From: Pseudomonadota bacterium
GTDB taxonomy: Bacteria > Pseudomonadota > Gammaproteobacteria > Acidiferrobacterales > Acidiferrobacteraceae
Assembly: GCA_021777335.1 (NCBI GenBank)
Contig: JAJYDT010000005.1
Span: forward strand, 23,850-87,849
DNA: 64,000 nucleotides
Direction of reading: 5' to 3'
Notes under the pieces: model-generated
What the model saw: only the letters and a program-made list of their open reading frames with translations
Databases searched by the model: none
What the model was told of the DNA's origin: nothing
Position numbers and translations under genes: made by a program
In this document: piece after piece, positions 48,619 to 57,816 of the stretch
Layout of the letters: each line of letters begins with the position of its first letter
How positions within the stretch are numbered: position 1 is the first letter of the stretch

Positions 48619-49266
48619 TCATTGCAGTCTTTGGTACACTTCCGTCCGCCACAAGGGGGTTTCCGCCTGCCAGGTCCTATGGAATCCGCGTTCCTCGATC
48701 CATGTCCGCACCTCCTCAGGCTCATAGAAATAGGGCCGGTAGGCGTTCCGCGTGACAGCCATGAGGAATGCGGCAATGGCGATCGCGCAGCGGTTTAACA
48801 GGTGCCTTCTCGGATAGATCAAGGCGCATGCCCGCTCCGTCTTGTCCAGGGCGCGCTGAACGAGGATGTAGGCATCGGGATAGCAGCAGATCACCTTGTC
48901 AAGCAGACTGACATCGACCCTTGCGATCTGCTCGGCAAGGTTAACAAAATCGCCAACCAGGTAATCAACCCGGGTGGAAAGACCATCCTCGGCGGCGAGC
49001 GCACGCGCCTCCGCGAGCATCCGTTCTGACAGATCTACACCAACGGCGTGCGTACCTCCGCGGGTCAGCAGATGCTGATGCAGATAACCCACCCCGCAGC
49101 CGATCTCGAGCATTGAGTACGTGCCAAGTCGCGCGGCGTCAAGACCGGCGACAAGCTGCTCCTGAGAACGCTCAAGACCTCGTCTGCGATAACGTTTGCG
49201 ATAGCGCGCGGCAAAGCGCGAAAAAAGCCGCCCGGTATCGCACGCCGCGGACTGGCAACAGCGCAT
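48619..49266 (-). CDS. Class I SAM-dependent methyltransferase
   Basis: The 215-residue methyltransferase carries MLEIGCGVGYLHQHLLTRG (motif I), AVGVDLSERMLAEAR (post-I), and DVSLLDKVICCYPD (motif II/IV region). The N-terminal CCQSAACDTGRLFSRFAARY has a Cys pair and a basic helix. The substrate is unknown. It lies upstream of the phosphatase gene on the same strand with a 44-base gap. It is divergent from the aspartase-like gene. Confidence 0.85.
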   Translation of the reverse strand: MRCCQSAACDTGRLFSRFAARYRKRYRRRGLERSQEQLVAGLDAARLGTYSMLEIGCGVGYLHQHLLTRGGTHAVGVDLSERMLAEARALAAEDGLSTRVDYLVGDFVNLAEQIARVDVSLLDKVICCYPDAYILVQRALDKTERACALIYPRRHLLNRCAIAIAAFLMAVTRNAYRPYFYEPEEVRTWIEERGFHRTWQAETPLWRTEVYQRLQ

Positions 49267-49317
49267 AGTTCCGATGTCCCTCCGGCAATGGCATTATTGT
49301 ACCCGAATGTGCGCCTT

Positions 49318-50751
49318 ATGACGGCGCCGACACCGCAGGAGGCAGCCTTGCACCCACTGACACGCCGAGAAACCGACAGTCTTGGCGATTATGCCGTTCC
49401 CAGGGACGCCTGGTACGGCATCCAGACCGCGCGCGCGCGGGACAATTTCCCGATTTCGGGACGCGGCCCAGACCGCGACTTCATCGTTGCGCACGTGCAG
49501 ATCAAACGCGCGGCTGCGGTGGTGAACCGCGACAGCGGGTGGATCGAGAGCGCACTTGCGGACGCAATCATCGTGGCGGCAGACGCGATCATCAATGGAC
49601 ACCATCTGGACCAGTTTGTAGTCGATCGGTTCCAAGCCGGCGCCGGCACAAGCCATAATATGAACGCCAACGAGGTGATCGCGAATCTGGCGAACGTCGC
49701 GCTTGGCGGGGAGCGGGGCCTGTACCATCCCGTGCACCCGAATGACCACGTCAACATGGCACAGAGCACCAATGATACGATCCCCACAGCCATCCGGCTG
49801 GCTGTGCTCGCCAAACTCCCACGCCTGACATCGGCCATCGATGAGCTCGCCCGCGAATACGAGACCCTCGCACAACAGGAGCGGAACACCCTCAAGAGCG
49901 GCCGTACCCATCTGCAGGATGCCGTTCCCATGTTTCTGGGACAGGAATTCTCGGGTTATGCGTGGACCCTCCGGCAGTGCCGGGAAAGGCTGGACGCAGT
50001 CCGCCCGGACCTTTGCGAAATCGGGCTTGGAGGCACCGCCACGGGCACTGGTCTCAATGCCCCGCCCGACTACGCGACCAAGGTTACCCGAGAACTCGCC
50101 CGTCTCACGCAAGAACCCCTGACCGCGGCGCCGAACCTGTTTGCAAAGATGCAGTCTATGGCCGATATACAGCATCTCTCGAACGAGGTGCGTTCATGCG
50201 CCCTCGAGTTGACGCGCATCGCAAACGACATGCGTCTCCTAGCGTCGGGTCCGAGAACCGGGTTCGGCGAGATCATGCTGAAACCGGTCCAGCCTGGATC
50301 AAGCATCATGCCTGGCAAGGTCAATCCCGTGATGTTCGAGATGCTGAACCAGGTGTGCTATCAGGTCATTGGCCAGGATGCCGCGATTGCCGCGATGACA
50401 CAGGCGGGACAACTTGAGCTCAACGTGATGATGCCAGCACTCGGCTCAGCCCTGTTTGATGCCATGGACTGGCTCACGAACGCCGTGCGCGTGGCCGCGG
50501 AACGTGGCGTGGCAGGGCTCACGGTGAACCACGACCGCTGCGCCTATTACGCACACATCAGCGTGGGACTTGCGACACTGCTCAACCGGCACATCGGTTA
50601 CGCCGCTGCCGCGGAAATCGCGAAGGAATCGGCCAAAAGCGGTGTATCCATACGCGACCTGGTTCTCGCACGTCACCTCATGACCGGCGAGGCGTTCGAT
50701 GCGCTACTTGCGCAGGCCGCGCGCGGCAATCAGGATCAGGGCACCGGCTGA
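49318..50751 (+). CDS. Aspartate ammonia-lyase / class II fumarase superfamily enzyme
   Basis: The 477-residue protein has NMAQSTNDTIPTAIRL, HLQDAVPMFLGQEFSGY and the superfamily signature GSSIMPGKVNPVMFEMLNQV. The PGKVNPV(M/I) followed by NQVxxQVIG favours aspartase (L-aspartate to fumarate and ammonia) over fumarase C. ATG 49318 was chosen over the in-frame ATG at 49288 for the more usual N-terminus before TDSLGDYAVP; neither has a clear Shine-Dalgarno. Confidence 0.9.
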   Translation: MTAPTPQEAALHPLTRRETDSLGDYAVPRDAWYGIQTARARDNFPISGRGPDRDFIVAHVQIKRAAAVVNRDSGWIESALADAIIVAADAIINGHHLDQFVVDRFQAGAGTSHNMNANEVIANLANVALGGERGLYHPVHPNDHVNMAQSTNDTIPTAIRLAVLAKLPRLTSAIDELAREYETLAQQERNTLKSGRTHLQDAVPMFLGQEFSGYAWTLRQCRERLDAVRPDLCEIGLGGTATGTGLNAPPDYATKVTRELARLTQEPLTAAPNLFAKMQSMADIQHLSNEVRSCALELTRIANDMRLLASGPRTGFGEIMLKPVQPGSSIMPGKVNPVMFEMLNQVCYQVIGQDAAIAAMTQAGQLELNVMMPALGSALFDAMDWLTNAVRVAAERGVAGLTVNHDRCAYYAHISVGLATLLNRHIGYAAAAEIAKESAKSGVSIRDLVLARHLMTGEAFDALLAQAARGNQDQGTG

Positions 50752-50755
50752 GGTT

Positions 50756-51634
50756 TCAATCACCAAGCGTATTCCACGAGGGCAGCAGGGCTGTCACCAA
50801 TGCACCGAGAAGAATGATAACCCACGACAGATAGATCCATATCAGGAAAACAGGAAGTACTGCCAGAGCACCATAAATATAGCGGTAAGACGAGTAGTGC
50901 AGGATAAAGAGCGTGAACACATGCTTCGCCAGCTGAAACAGTCCGGACGCAAAAACCGCACCCACAAAGGCATGCACCTTGCGGACGCGAGTGTTCGGCG
51001 CCACGAGATACAGCAGTACAAACGCGAGACTCGCAAGCAGAAACGGCAAAACATCGGTGATGATCGCATGTAGCCACTGCAGCGGCGCAAGAAAGAAGAG
51101 TGGCCGGGAAATCACATAGTCGGTCAATGACAGACTCACACCGAGCAGCAGCGGACCGAGCGTCAGGATTGCCCAATAGATGAGAAAACGACCCACCGGA
51201 TCGTGGCGCTTCGGGGTACGCCAGATGACGTTGAAGGTGTTCTCGATCGTGGCTATCAGCATCATTGATGTCGCTATGAGACCGATGAGCCCGGCGGTCG
51301 TGAGCTGCGCCGATTTCTTCGTGAATTGGCGCAGGTATTTGTGAACCACGACACCGGTTGCGGGCAGGAAGTGACTGTAGGTAAAGCGCTCCAGCATTTC
51401 CATCCAGTGCTTGAACACGGGAAACGACGCGAAGGCCGCGAAAGCGACCGCTGTCAGCGGCACGACCGCGAGCAGGGTCGTGTAGGACAGCCCTTCCGCG
51501 ACCAGATTGCACCGGTCTTCGCGAAAACGCCGCAGCACGAGCAGGATGAAACGGAAGACCCGGCGTGCGAGCCTTTTGAGACGCGCGTGGAAATCCGCCG
51601 TTTCTTCCCCTTTCAAGCGATCGCCCGTCTCCAT
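50756..51634 (-). CDS. YihY-family inner membrane protein
   Basis: The 292-residue protein has six or so transmembrane helices with the YihY/virulence BrkB pattern: LVAEGLSYTTLLAVVPLTAV, GLIGLIATSMMLIATIENTF and YGALAVLPVFLIWIYLSWVI. Once annotated as ribonuclease BN, now regarded as a membrane protein of unknown transport role. It has a short cytoplasmic N-terminus with charged helices. It lies next to wrbA, as in pseudomonads, and is divergent from it. Confidence 0.93.
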   Translation of the reverse strand: METGDRLKGEETADFHARLKRLARRVFRFILLVLRRFREDRCNLVAEGLSYTTLLAVVPLTAVAFAAFASFPVFKHWMEMLERFTYSHFLPATGVVVHKYLRQFTKKSAQLTTAGLIGLIATSMMLIATIENTFNVIWRTPKRHDPVGRFLIYWAILTLGPLLLGVSLSLTDYVISRPLFFLAPLQWLHAIITDVLPFLLASLAFVLLYLVAPNTRVRKVHAFVGAVFASGLFQLAKHVFTLFILHYSSYRYIYGALAVLPVFLIWIYLSWVIILLGALVTALLPSWNTLGD

Positions 51635-51754
51635 GTGACGCGCCCCGGAAAAATCCCTAGAATATCACGCTCATCCGCGGCGGGCGCCGGTGAATTGGCT
51701 CGCCACGGGGACGTTGTTGCAGTTGCGATCCGATCTCCACAGGAGTCATTTACG

Positions 51755-52348
51755 ATGGCTGAAGTGCTCGTGCTGTATTACAGCCGCGGGGGCTCGGTGC
51801 GCACGCTTGCCGATCTCGTTGCCCGCGGCATCGAATCGGTACCGAACATGCGTGCACGGATCCGGTCCGTGCCACCGGTCGCCCCCATCACGCGGGTCGC
51901 GGAACCGCCCGTACCGGATCAGGGTGCACCATACGCACGCCTCGATGATCTGCGTGAATGCGGCGCCTTGGCGCTCGGCAGCCCAACCCGGTTCGGCAAC
52001 ATGGCCGCCCCGATCAAGCACTTTCTCGATGAGACCGGGCCATTGTGGCTCGCCGGGACGCTTGTCGACAAACCGGCCGCGGTATTCACGTCCACAGGCA
52101 CCCACCACGGGGGCCAAGAAGCGACACTGCTCTCTATGGCACTTCCGTTGCTGCATCACGGCATGATCCTTGTCGGGCTGCCGTTCAGCGAAGCGTCGCT
52201 GCAGCGTACATCATCGGGAGGCACCCCCTACGGGGCGAGCCACGTCGCCGGTGCCGAGGATGACCGTCCGATCACGGATGATGAAAAGACGCTCGCGCTT
52301 GCGCTTGGGCGCCGGCTTGCGCGCATCACTGCGGCGCTTAACACGTGA
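51755..52348 (+). CDS. wrbA: WrbA-like NAD(P)H:quinone oxidoreductase
   Basis: The 197-residue flavodoxin-fold protein carries the FMN phosphate loop LYYSRGGSVRTLAD, FGSPTRFGNM-type ALGSPTRFGNMAAPIKHFLD and FTSTGTHHGGQEATLLSM. It reduces quinones in two-electron steps. ATG 51755 has AGGAG about nine bases upstream. The open frame continues into the yihY region without homology. Confidence 0.93.
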   Translation: MAEVLVLYYSRGGSVRTLADLVARGIESVPNMRARIRSVPPVAPITRVAEPPVPDQGAPYARLDDLRECGALALGSPTRFGNMAAPIKHFLDETGPLWLAGTLVDKPAAVFTSTGTHHGGQEATLLSMALPLLHHGMILVGLPFSEASLQRTSSGGTPYGASHVAGAEDDRPITDDEKTLALALGRRLARITAALNT

Positions 52349-52692
52349 ACCCCTTGCCCTGAAAAAAAAGGGGGGTGGCATGGGCCCCTACCCTGCCCTT
52401 ATGGCTCATGATCGCGCTCCGGGCATTCGTCCTCAATCCGTCCCGCAGGCTGTCGACCCTATTCTGGCGGCCATCAAGGACATTCCTCGGTGGATTGCTC
52501 CCTGTGGTCTCGCCACCACGTATCTGTGTTTTCCGTGGATCCCAGCATGCGGGTTCTGCGCTCTCGGCTCATGATCTCGGTACTATTGCCAGGCAGCCAT
52601 GGTCATGACATTCCACGGCCCTCTATAGAGCGGCGACCGGAGGGTGTGTGCGCTCGCCATCTCTGTGGCCGTGTTGATCTGCATACGGCGAA
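52349..52692. other. Spacer between wrbA and hda, no gene recognised
   Basis: About 344 bases between convergent genes. CCCCTT (52350-52355) and AAGGGG (52368-52373) could form a weak hairpin after wrbA. No gene or family pattern was found. Confidence 0.4.
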
Positions 52693-53394
52693 TTAAGGAT
52701 CGATCTCCCGTGTCTCAAGCCCGCGGATAAACGCAATGGTGGGCCGTCGCTGGTGGCGGAGTGACTCAACGTCGATCTGATCGAGAAATCGCATCAGGCC
52801 AGCAAGATCGCGGGCATGCCGCTCGAGCAGATAGCGTGCAACCGCTGGCTCAAGCTCAAGGCCGAGCTCGCGCGCACGACACCGCAACAGCTCGCGCTTG
52901 TCCCCGTCATCGAGGGCGTGGAGAGGATACACGAGGCCAGCGCTGAGACGCGTGGCGAGTTCAGGCATGGCGAACCCGAGCAGCCCGGGCGGCGCAGTGG
53001 AACTTGTCACCCAGACACAGGTTCCGCTACGCGCCTGCAGCGCAAACAGTGCACGCTCCCAGTCAGGTCGCCCCGCGACGCTCTGCACATCGTCGATGCA
53101 GAGGAGATCACACTCCTGCTCAAGGTCATCGAGCAGATCCGGGGCGAGATGGTCCGCTTCGTCAAGCGGCAGATAGCGCGGACGGCGCCCGCGTACCGTA
53201 GCGGCCCGAACCACCGCCTCAAGAAGATGCGTCTTTCCTGAACCGGACCCACCGGATAACAGAAGGTGTTGTGTGCTAATACCCGCCGCGACATCCCGCA
53301 ACGCCGAAAGTGCCTCATGATTGGCGCCCGGGAGAAAATTTTCGAAGGAGGACCGGGGGCGCAGCTTGAGGTCGAGAGGCAGCTGACGCGTCAT
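52693..53394 (-). CDS. hda: DnaA regulatory inactivator Hda
   Basis: The 233-residue protein is a DnaA-like AAA+ ATPase without the DNA-binding domain. The N-terminal clamp-binding motif MTRQLPLDL, Walker A SGGSGSGKTH (48-56), Walker B LLCIDDVQSVAG, and C-terminal helical sensor region are present. With the beta clamp it promotes hydrolysis of DnaA-bound ATP after initiation. Start ATG 53394 gives the clamp motif at residues 4-9. The frame extends upstream only as an overlap with the decayed permease. Confidence 0.95.
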   Translation of the reverse strand: MTRQLPLDLKLRPRSSFENFLPGANHEALSALRDVAAGISTQHLLLSGGSGSGKTHLLEAVVRAATVRGRRPRYLPLDEADHLAPDLLDDLEQECDLLCIDDVQSVAGRPDWERALFALQARSGTCVWVTSSTAPPGLLGFAMPELATRLSAGLVYPLHALDDGDKRELLRCRARELGLELEPAVARYLLERHARDLAGLMRFLDQIDVESLRHQRRPTIAFIRGLETREIDP

Positions 53395-53850
53395 GGGCGA
53401 TCCACCGTCCAGCAGTGTCTCCATACGCCCGCACCCTGACGATAACGGATACCAGCAAGGCCGGGCGGATATTGATGAAGACCAACCGGTAACCACCCCG
53501 ACAGAACTACAAAAATCACGACGACCGAGCGCAGGCCTATCAAGTAGCCGGTTAGGCAAGGCGTCAGCACCAGGCTTCCCTGGGGAATACCAGGGTACAA
53601 ACACGAGCGCGACCCAACCGGCCGGGAACGGGCCCGCATGACACTGCAGGAATTCAGTCGCCAGCACCCCCTAGGGGCCGAGATAAATCCAAAATCAGGG
53701 GTAACACCCAAGAAACCCGAGAACTGCCTGATGGGTAATGCGAGATTCAGCCCCGAAAGCCACAGGCCAAGGGCACAGAACACCGGGAGCGCCAGCATCA
53801 CGGACAACCAGCCGCGCAGGAACCCAGCGAACGGCGGCTCACCGATGTCG
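53395..53850 (-). pseudogene. Decayed AI-2E/PerM-family permease
   Basis: The minus strand holds, in different frames, pieces that line up with the C-terminal half of PerM permeases. One frame gives FAGFLRGWLSVMLALPVFCA then GLWLSGLNLALPI. A shifted frame gives ATEFLQCHAGPFPAGWVALV. The first frame resumes with VLTPCLTGYLIGLRSVVVIF. Another shift yields ALLVSVIVRVRAYGD. The N-terminal half is gone. In Pseudomonas a PerM permease sits beside hda, and wrbA and yihY are close, so this is an in-place decayed gene. Confidence 0.85.
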
Positions 53851-53969
53851 TGCGCATACCCGCACCGGCTGGCGCCAGTGGGGCCACTCCGACCGATAAT
53901 CCCGTTATATTCACGCGACAGATAGGGAGTGGCGACGACACGAGGATTTCCGTCAGCGATACCCGCCGT

Positions 53970-54584
53970 TCAGTCATGGCCGGCCTTGGAACCAAGCGGC
54001 TGCACCTCCTTCATGATCCCCCAGGTCCACAGATAATGCGCCCCGCTCGCTACGGTGCTCACAAATACGGCTTCGACGAGGAGGTGCACGAGACCACTGA
54101 TAGGTAACGCCATCGCCGCCTGGGCCAGCACCGCCACCACCAGCAGGATCTGCATCACGGTATTAAGCTTGCTGAGCAGGCTCGGCCGCATATGAACGGA
54201 ACCGACGATCGAGGTATAGGCCAAGTAGCCACCGATAATCAGGAGATCCCGAAACGCGACCGTGAGCATGAGCCAGAACGGGATCCGACCGAGAATCGCA
54301 AGCATCACATACGCGCTGATCAGGAGGATTTTATCCGCAAAAGGATCGAGTATCGATCCGAACTGGCTGGTAAGCCCGTACCGCTTTGCAACGTAACCGT
54401 CGAGCGCGTCGGAAATGCCGGCGATGACGAACACGGCCAGTGCTTGCGGATACCGCTGGGCCCGGAGCAGCAGAATCAGGAGTGGCGCCAGTCCTATCCG
54501 CGAAATCGTAATCGCGTTTGGCAGGTGATCGATCTTGCGCAAGAGCGCTTCCCGTGCAGAGCGACCGTGTGGGTTGAGCCGCAC
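53970..54584 (-). CDS. CDP-alcohol phosphatidyltransferase (PgsA-like)
   Basis: The 204-residue integral membrane enzyme has the CDP-AP signature DALDGYVAKRYG followed by GSILDPFADK (Asp59, Asp62, Asp80, Asp84) in a multi-helix fold. It catalyses transfer of a phosphatidyl group from CDP-diacylglycerol to an alcohol, likely glycerol-3-phosphate. It lies just upstream of the permease relic and is divergent from purM. Confidence 0.9.
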   Translation of the reverse strand: MRLNPHGRSAREALLRKIDHLPNAITISRIGLAPLLILLLRAQRYPQALAVFVIAGISDALDGYVAKRYGLTSQFGSILDPFADKILLISAYVMLAILGRIPFWLMLTVAFRDLLIIGGYLAYTSIVGSVHMRPSLLSKLNTVMQILLVVAVLAQAAMALPISGLVHLLVEAVFVSTVASGAHYLWTWGIMKEVQPLGSKAGHD

Positions 54585-54660
54585 GCTATGCCACGACCCT
54601 CATGAAGTCAAGATTTGCAGGGGGAAGTCACCAGACTTACCATAGCCCAAAGGGGAATTC

Positions 54661-55704
54661 ATGGCAAAACGCCGCAAGATATCGTTGACCTACCGCGACG
54701 CGGGGGTCAACATCGAGGCCGGAGACGCACTCGTGGAGGCGATCCGTCCGATTGCCGACCGCTCTTGGCGCACTGGTGTGCTGGCAGGGCTTGGCGGATT
54801 CGGTTCCTTGTTCGCACTGCCGGCCGGCCTGCGCGAACCCGTGCTCGTGGCGGGCACGGACGGGGTAGGCACAAAACTCAAACTTGCCATTCAGCTCAAA
54901 CGTCATTCTACGGTCGGCATCGATCTTGTGGCGATGTGCGCCAACGATATCGTTGTGCAGGGCGCGGAACCGTTGTTTTTTCTTGACTATTTTGCCACCG
55001 GCCAGCTCGATGTCACCGAAGCTCGGGCAATCGTCGAAGGTATTGGCCGCGGGTGTGAGCTCGCCGGTGCCGCCCTGGTCGGCGGTGAAACGGCGGAGAT
55101 GCCAGGGCTTTACGCCGAGAATGATTACGATCTTGCCGGATTTTGCGTCGGCGTCGTGGAAAAATCAGCTATCATCGACGGTAAATCGGTGCGCCCCAAT
55201 GACACACTGATCGGATTGCGCGCAAGCGGACCCCATTCGAATGGATATTCACTCATCCGCCGCGTGCTTAAGGAAAGCGGCACGGATCTCGGTGAAAGGT
55301 TCTCGGGGGAGCAGACACTTGCCGACATCCTGCTTGAACCGACGCGCATCTACGTAAAGGCTGTGCTCGCCCTGCTGAAACAGGTCAAGGTGAACGCGAT
55401 CGCGCACATCACAGGGGGCGGACTGCCTGGAAACGTGCCGCGCGTACTTCCTGCAGGTCTTTGTGCCGTGGTCGACAGCCGGACCTGGAAGCGCCCGGCA
55501 ATCTTTGACTGGCTGCAGGAAGCCGGCAGCATCGTCGATGCGGAGATGTACCGAACGTTCAACTGCGGCATCGGAATGGTACTGGCCGTCGATCCGCGGT
55601 ACGCCGACAAAGCAGTGGCGGTACTCTCCCAAGCCGGGGAAGAGGCCATGTTCATCGGTCACGTGGAACAGAGTGCCGGGGAGCCGTTCGTCCTGCTGGA
55701 ATGA
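54661..55704 (+). CDS. purM: Phosphoribosylformylglycinamidine cyclo-ligase (AIR synthetase)
   Basis: The 347-residue enzyme has the N-terminal [37 protein letters not shown] and the family [20 protein letters not shown] motif. It makes aminoimidazole ribotide in purine synthesis. AAGGGG lies before the ATG. Its end overlaps purN by four bases (ATGA), the standard purMN arrangement. Confidence 0.98.
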   Translation: MAKRRKISLTYRDAGVNIEAGDALVEAIRPIADRSWRTGVLAGLGGFGSLFALPAGLREPVLVAGTDGVGTKLKLAIQLKRHSTVGIDLVAMCANDIVVQGAEPLFFLDYFATGQLDVTEARAIVEGIGRGCELAGAALVGGETAEMPGLYAENDYDLAGFCVGVVEKSAIIDGKSVRPNDTLIGLRASGPHSNGYSLIRRVLKESGTDLGERFSGEQTLADILLEPTRIYVKAVLALLKQVKVNAIAHITGGGLPGNVPRVLPAGLCAVVDSRTWKRPAIFDWLQEAGSIVDAEMYRTFNCGIGMVLAVDPRYADKAVAVLSQAGEEAMFIGHVEQSAGEPFVLLE

Positions 55705-56339
55705 ACGACCCCACGCGCGTCGTGGTCCTCATCTCGGGACGGGGTAGCAACCTGCGGTCCATCATTGCGGCCATGCAGAACGGCGAGCTTCCAGTTTTGA
55801 TCGCCGCCACTATCAGCAATAACGCGCATGCGCCTGGACTTTCACACGCGCACGCGGCGGGCATCCCCACCACCATCATCGACCACCGGCACTTCACCGG
55901 GCGCGCCGAATTCGATCAAGCGCTCATCCGCGAGATCGATCGTTGGCGCCCCGATCTCGTGGTTCTGGCTGGCTTTATGCGGATACTCGGCACCGATTTT
56001 ATCCGCCATTATCAGGGCCGGCTCATGAATATTCATCCATCGCTCCTGCCGGCCCTCCCCGGCCTCGATACGCATGCCCGCGCTATCCGTGAGGGACACC
56101 GACAGCATGGCGCCACAGTGCATTTCGTGACCGAAAATGTGGACGCAGGGCCGGTCATCCTGCAGGTTGCCGTGCCGGTGCTTCCGGAAGACACTGCGGA
56201 GACCCTTGCGGCACGGGTCCTTGCCGAAGAACATCGCCTCTACCCGCGTGCAATTCGCTGGTTCGCCGAGCATCGCCTTGCCATCAGAGACGGTCACGTG
56301 CTGCTCGATGGGCAACCTGTCCAGAAATGCTCCCAATGA
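55701..56339 (+). CDS. purN: Phosphoribosylglycinamide formyltransferase (PurN)
   Basis: The 212-residue enzyme has the N-terminal [16 protein letters not shown], catalytic [18 protein letters not shown] (His in the MNIHPS strand) and [17 protein letters not shown] (Asp). It transfers a formyl group from 10-formyl-tetrahydrofolate to GAR. It is translationally coupled to purM, and its end overlaps the DUF3108 start by 13 bases. Confidence 0.97.
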   Translation: MNDPTRVVVLISGRGSNLRSIIAAMQNGELPVLIAATISNNAHAPGLSHAHAAGIPTTIIDHRHFTGRAEFDQALIREIDRWRPDLVVLAGFMRILGTDFIRHYQGRLMNIHPSLLPALPGLDTHARAIREGHRQHGATVHFVTENVDAGPVILQVAVPVLPEDTAETLAARVLAEEHRLYPRAIRWFAEHRLAIRDGHVLLDGQPVQKCSQ

Positions 56340-57109
56340 CATTCCGTGGCCAGGTCATGGCGGTTACGCTTGTCCTCGCAGTCACGGCCACGCATACCGC
56401 CATATCTGCCATCCTGACACCATCCCTGCCGACGCAGCTTACGCTCGATTACACCCTCCATTATGGCCAGATCATCATCGGGCACGTCGTCAAGACGCTG
56501 AAACGGCAGAAGAACGGAAGCTACTACCATTCCACATGGACACGCCCCGCAGGTCTCGCCAAGGTGTTCACGAACGTGCAATTCGTGGAACAGGGGACCT
56601 TCACGATCAGCGGACGGCGCCCTCAACCCCTGAGCTTCGCCGATACGAAGACGGGCGACGGACATGACTATCGGCGCGAGGCAATCTTCAACTACCCCAT
56701 GCATCGACTCGTCTTTGCGCACGCACTGACGAAGCCATTGCCGCCAGGTACCCAGGATCTCGATACGGTCTTCTACCTGTTCATGCTGAACCCGGTAAAA
56801 CCGGGTATGCGGAAACGGGTGTATGTCACCAACGGAAAGGATGTCAAACCCTACTGGTTTGTCTACCGTCGGAGCGAGATGATGATGACACCCTGGGGGA
56901 AGCTCAAAACCTATCTTGTGTCACGCATGTCGCGCTCTGACTGGGAGGCCGAAAAACGCTGCACCACTCCCACCCCTGCCTGCCGGGCACGGTTCCACGC
57001 ATTTGAGATCTGGGTGGCCCCCGCACTGCAGGATGTGCCAGTCCGGCTGCGACAGAGACAGCATGGCCACACACTCACCCTGACGATCACGTATTTGTCC
57101 CGCTCCTGA
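56327..57109 (+). CDS. DUF3108-family secreted protein
   Basis: The 260-residue protein has a signal-like segment (9-28) and a beta-rich DUF3108 core: LDYTLHYGQIIIGHVVKTL, YYHSTWTRPAGLA, and KTYLVSRMSRS. DUF3108 proteins are found downstream of purN in many gammaproteobacteria; the role is unknown. The start may be one of three Met (1, 4 or 11); Met11 would give the shortest signal peptide. It precedes the sigma factor with 152 bases between. Confidence 0.88.
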   Translation: MLPMTFRGQVMAVTLVLAVTATHTAISAILTPSLPTQLTLDYTLHYGQIIIGHVVKTLKRQKNGSYYHSTWTRPAGLAKVFTNVQFVEQGTFTISGRRPQPLSFADTKTGDGHDYRREAIFNYPMHRLVFAHALTKPLPPGTQDLDTVFYLFMLNPVKPGMRKRVYVTNGKDVKPYWFVYRRSEMMMTPWGKLKTYLVSRMSRSDWEAEKRCTTPTPACRARFHAFEIWVAPALQDVPVRLRQRQHGHTLTLTITYLSRS

Positions 57110-57205
57110 TCCCGCCAGAGTGCACAGACCCTTCCCGCGGACCCCCAGCGCAACCCAGGCGGTCCCCCGTGTACCATAATGTTTCCGCAAACTTCTACGC
57201 TTTTT

Positions 57206-57233
57206 GGAATAAAATCAGCGCTGCGGCGTCTCT
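57206..57233 (+). promoter_or_regulatory. Candidate ECF-type promoter for the sigma/anti-sigma operon
   Basis: GGAATAA (57206-57212), a 16-base spacer and TCTCT (57229-57233) resemble RpoE-like GGAACTT-N16-TCTRA. It lies 29 bases before the sigma factor start. If real, the sigma factor would drive its own operon. The match is imperfect, so this is a suggestion only. Confidence 0.35.
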
Positions 57234-57261
57234 ACTGTCAGGAAGCGCTGGAGGTTATTGA

Positions 57262-57816
57262 TTGGGCATCCTAAGTGTCATCTGCCGTCCCATGGAATTT
57301 CGCCGGGGCCTTGAGCGAAACCGCTCGCGCCTCTATCGTATCGCCTATTCCTGGTGCCGCAACGCAGCGGTAGCAGACGACGTGGTACAAGACACCATGA
57401 TCAAGGCCTTGCACCATCAGCGACAGTTGCGTGACCTGCAGGCCCTGGATGCCTGGCTTTTCAGCATCCTCGCAAACTGCTATCGCGATCATTTCCGCAG
57501 ACATAGGGAAACCGAAGACATCGACGACCTGGAACTACCGACCCATGACACGCCCGAAACCGAGCACAGTCAGAACCAGGTGATCGCAATGGTGCGTACA
57601 GCTATTGCCACACTGCCGGAAGGCCAGCGGCAGGTGGTCACCCTGGTCGACCTGGAAGGATTTTCATACGCAGAAGTCGCCCAGATTCTGTCCATCCCGA
57701 CAGGTACCGTCATGAGCCGACTGTGTCGCGGACGTAAGACATTGCAACAATTATTGCTTCCCGTTATCACGCGCCCTTCGGAACCGGATATACGGGAAAT
57801 ATGGAGGGTCAAATGA
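57262..57816 (+). CDS. ECF-family RNA polymerase sigma factor
   Basis: The 184-residue sigma-70-family factor has region 2 (LYRIAYSWCRNAAVADDVVQ, DTMIKALHH and the DAWLFSILANCYRDHFRR DNA-melting helix) and region 4 (LPEGQRQVVTLVDLEGFSYA, IPTGTVMSRLCRGR). No region 3, so it is an ECF type. The start is TTG 57262 with GGAGG seven bases upstream, or ATG 57292 without such a site. Its stop overlaps the anti-sigma start (AAATGA). Confidence 0.93.
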   Translation: MGILSVICRPMEFRRGLERNRSRLYRIAYSWCRNAAVADDVVQDTMIKALHHQRQLRDLQALDAWLFSILANCYRDHFRRHRETEDIDDLELPTHDTPETEHSQNQVIAMVRTAIATLPEGQRQVVTLVDLEGFSYAEVAQILSIPTGTVMSRLCRGRKTLQQLLLPVITRPSEPDIREIWRVK

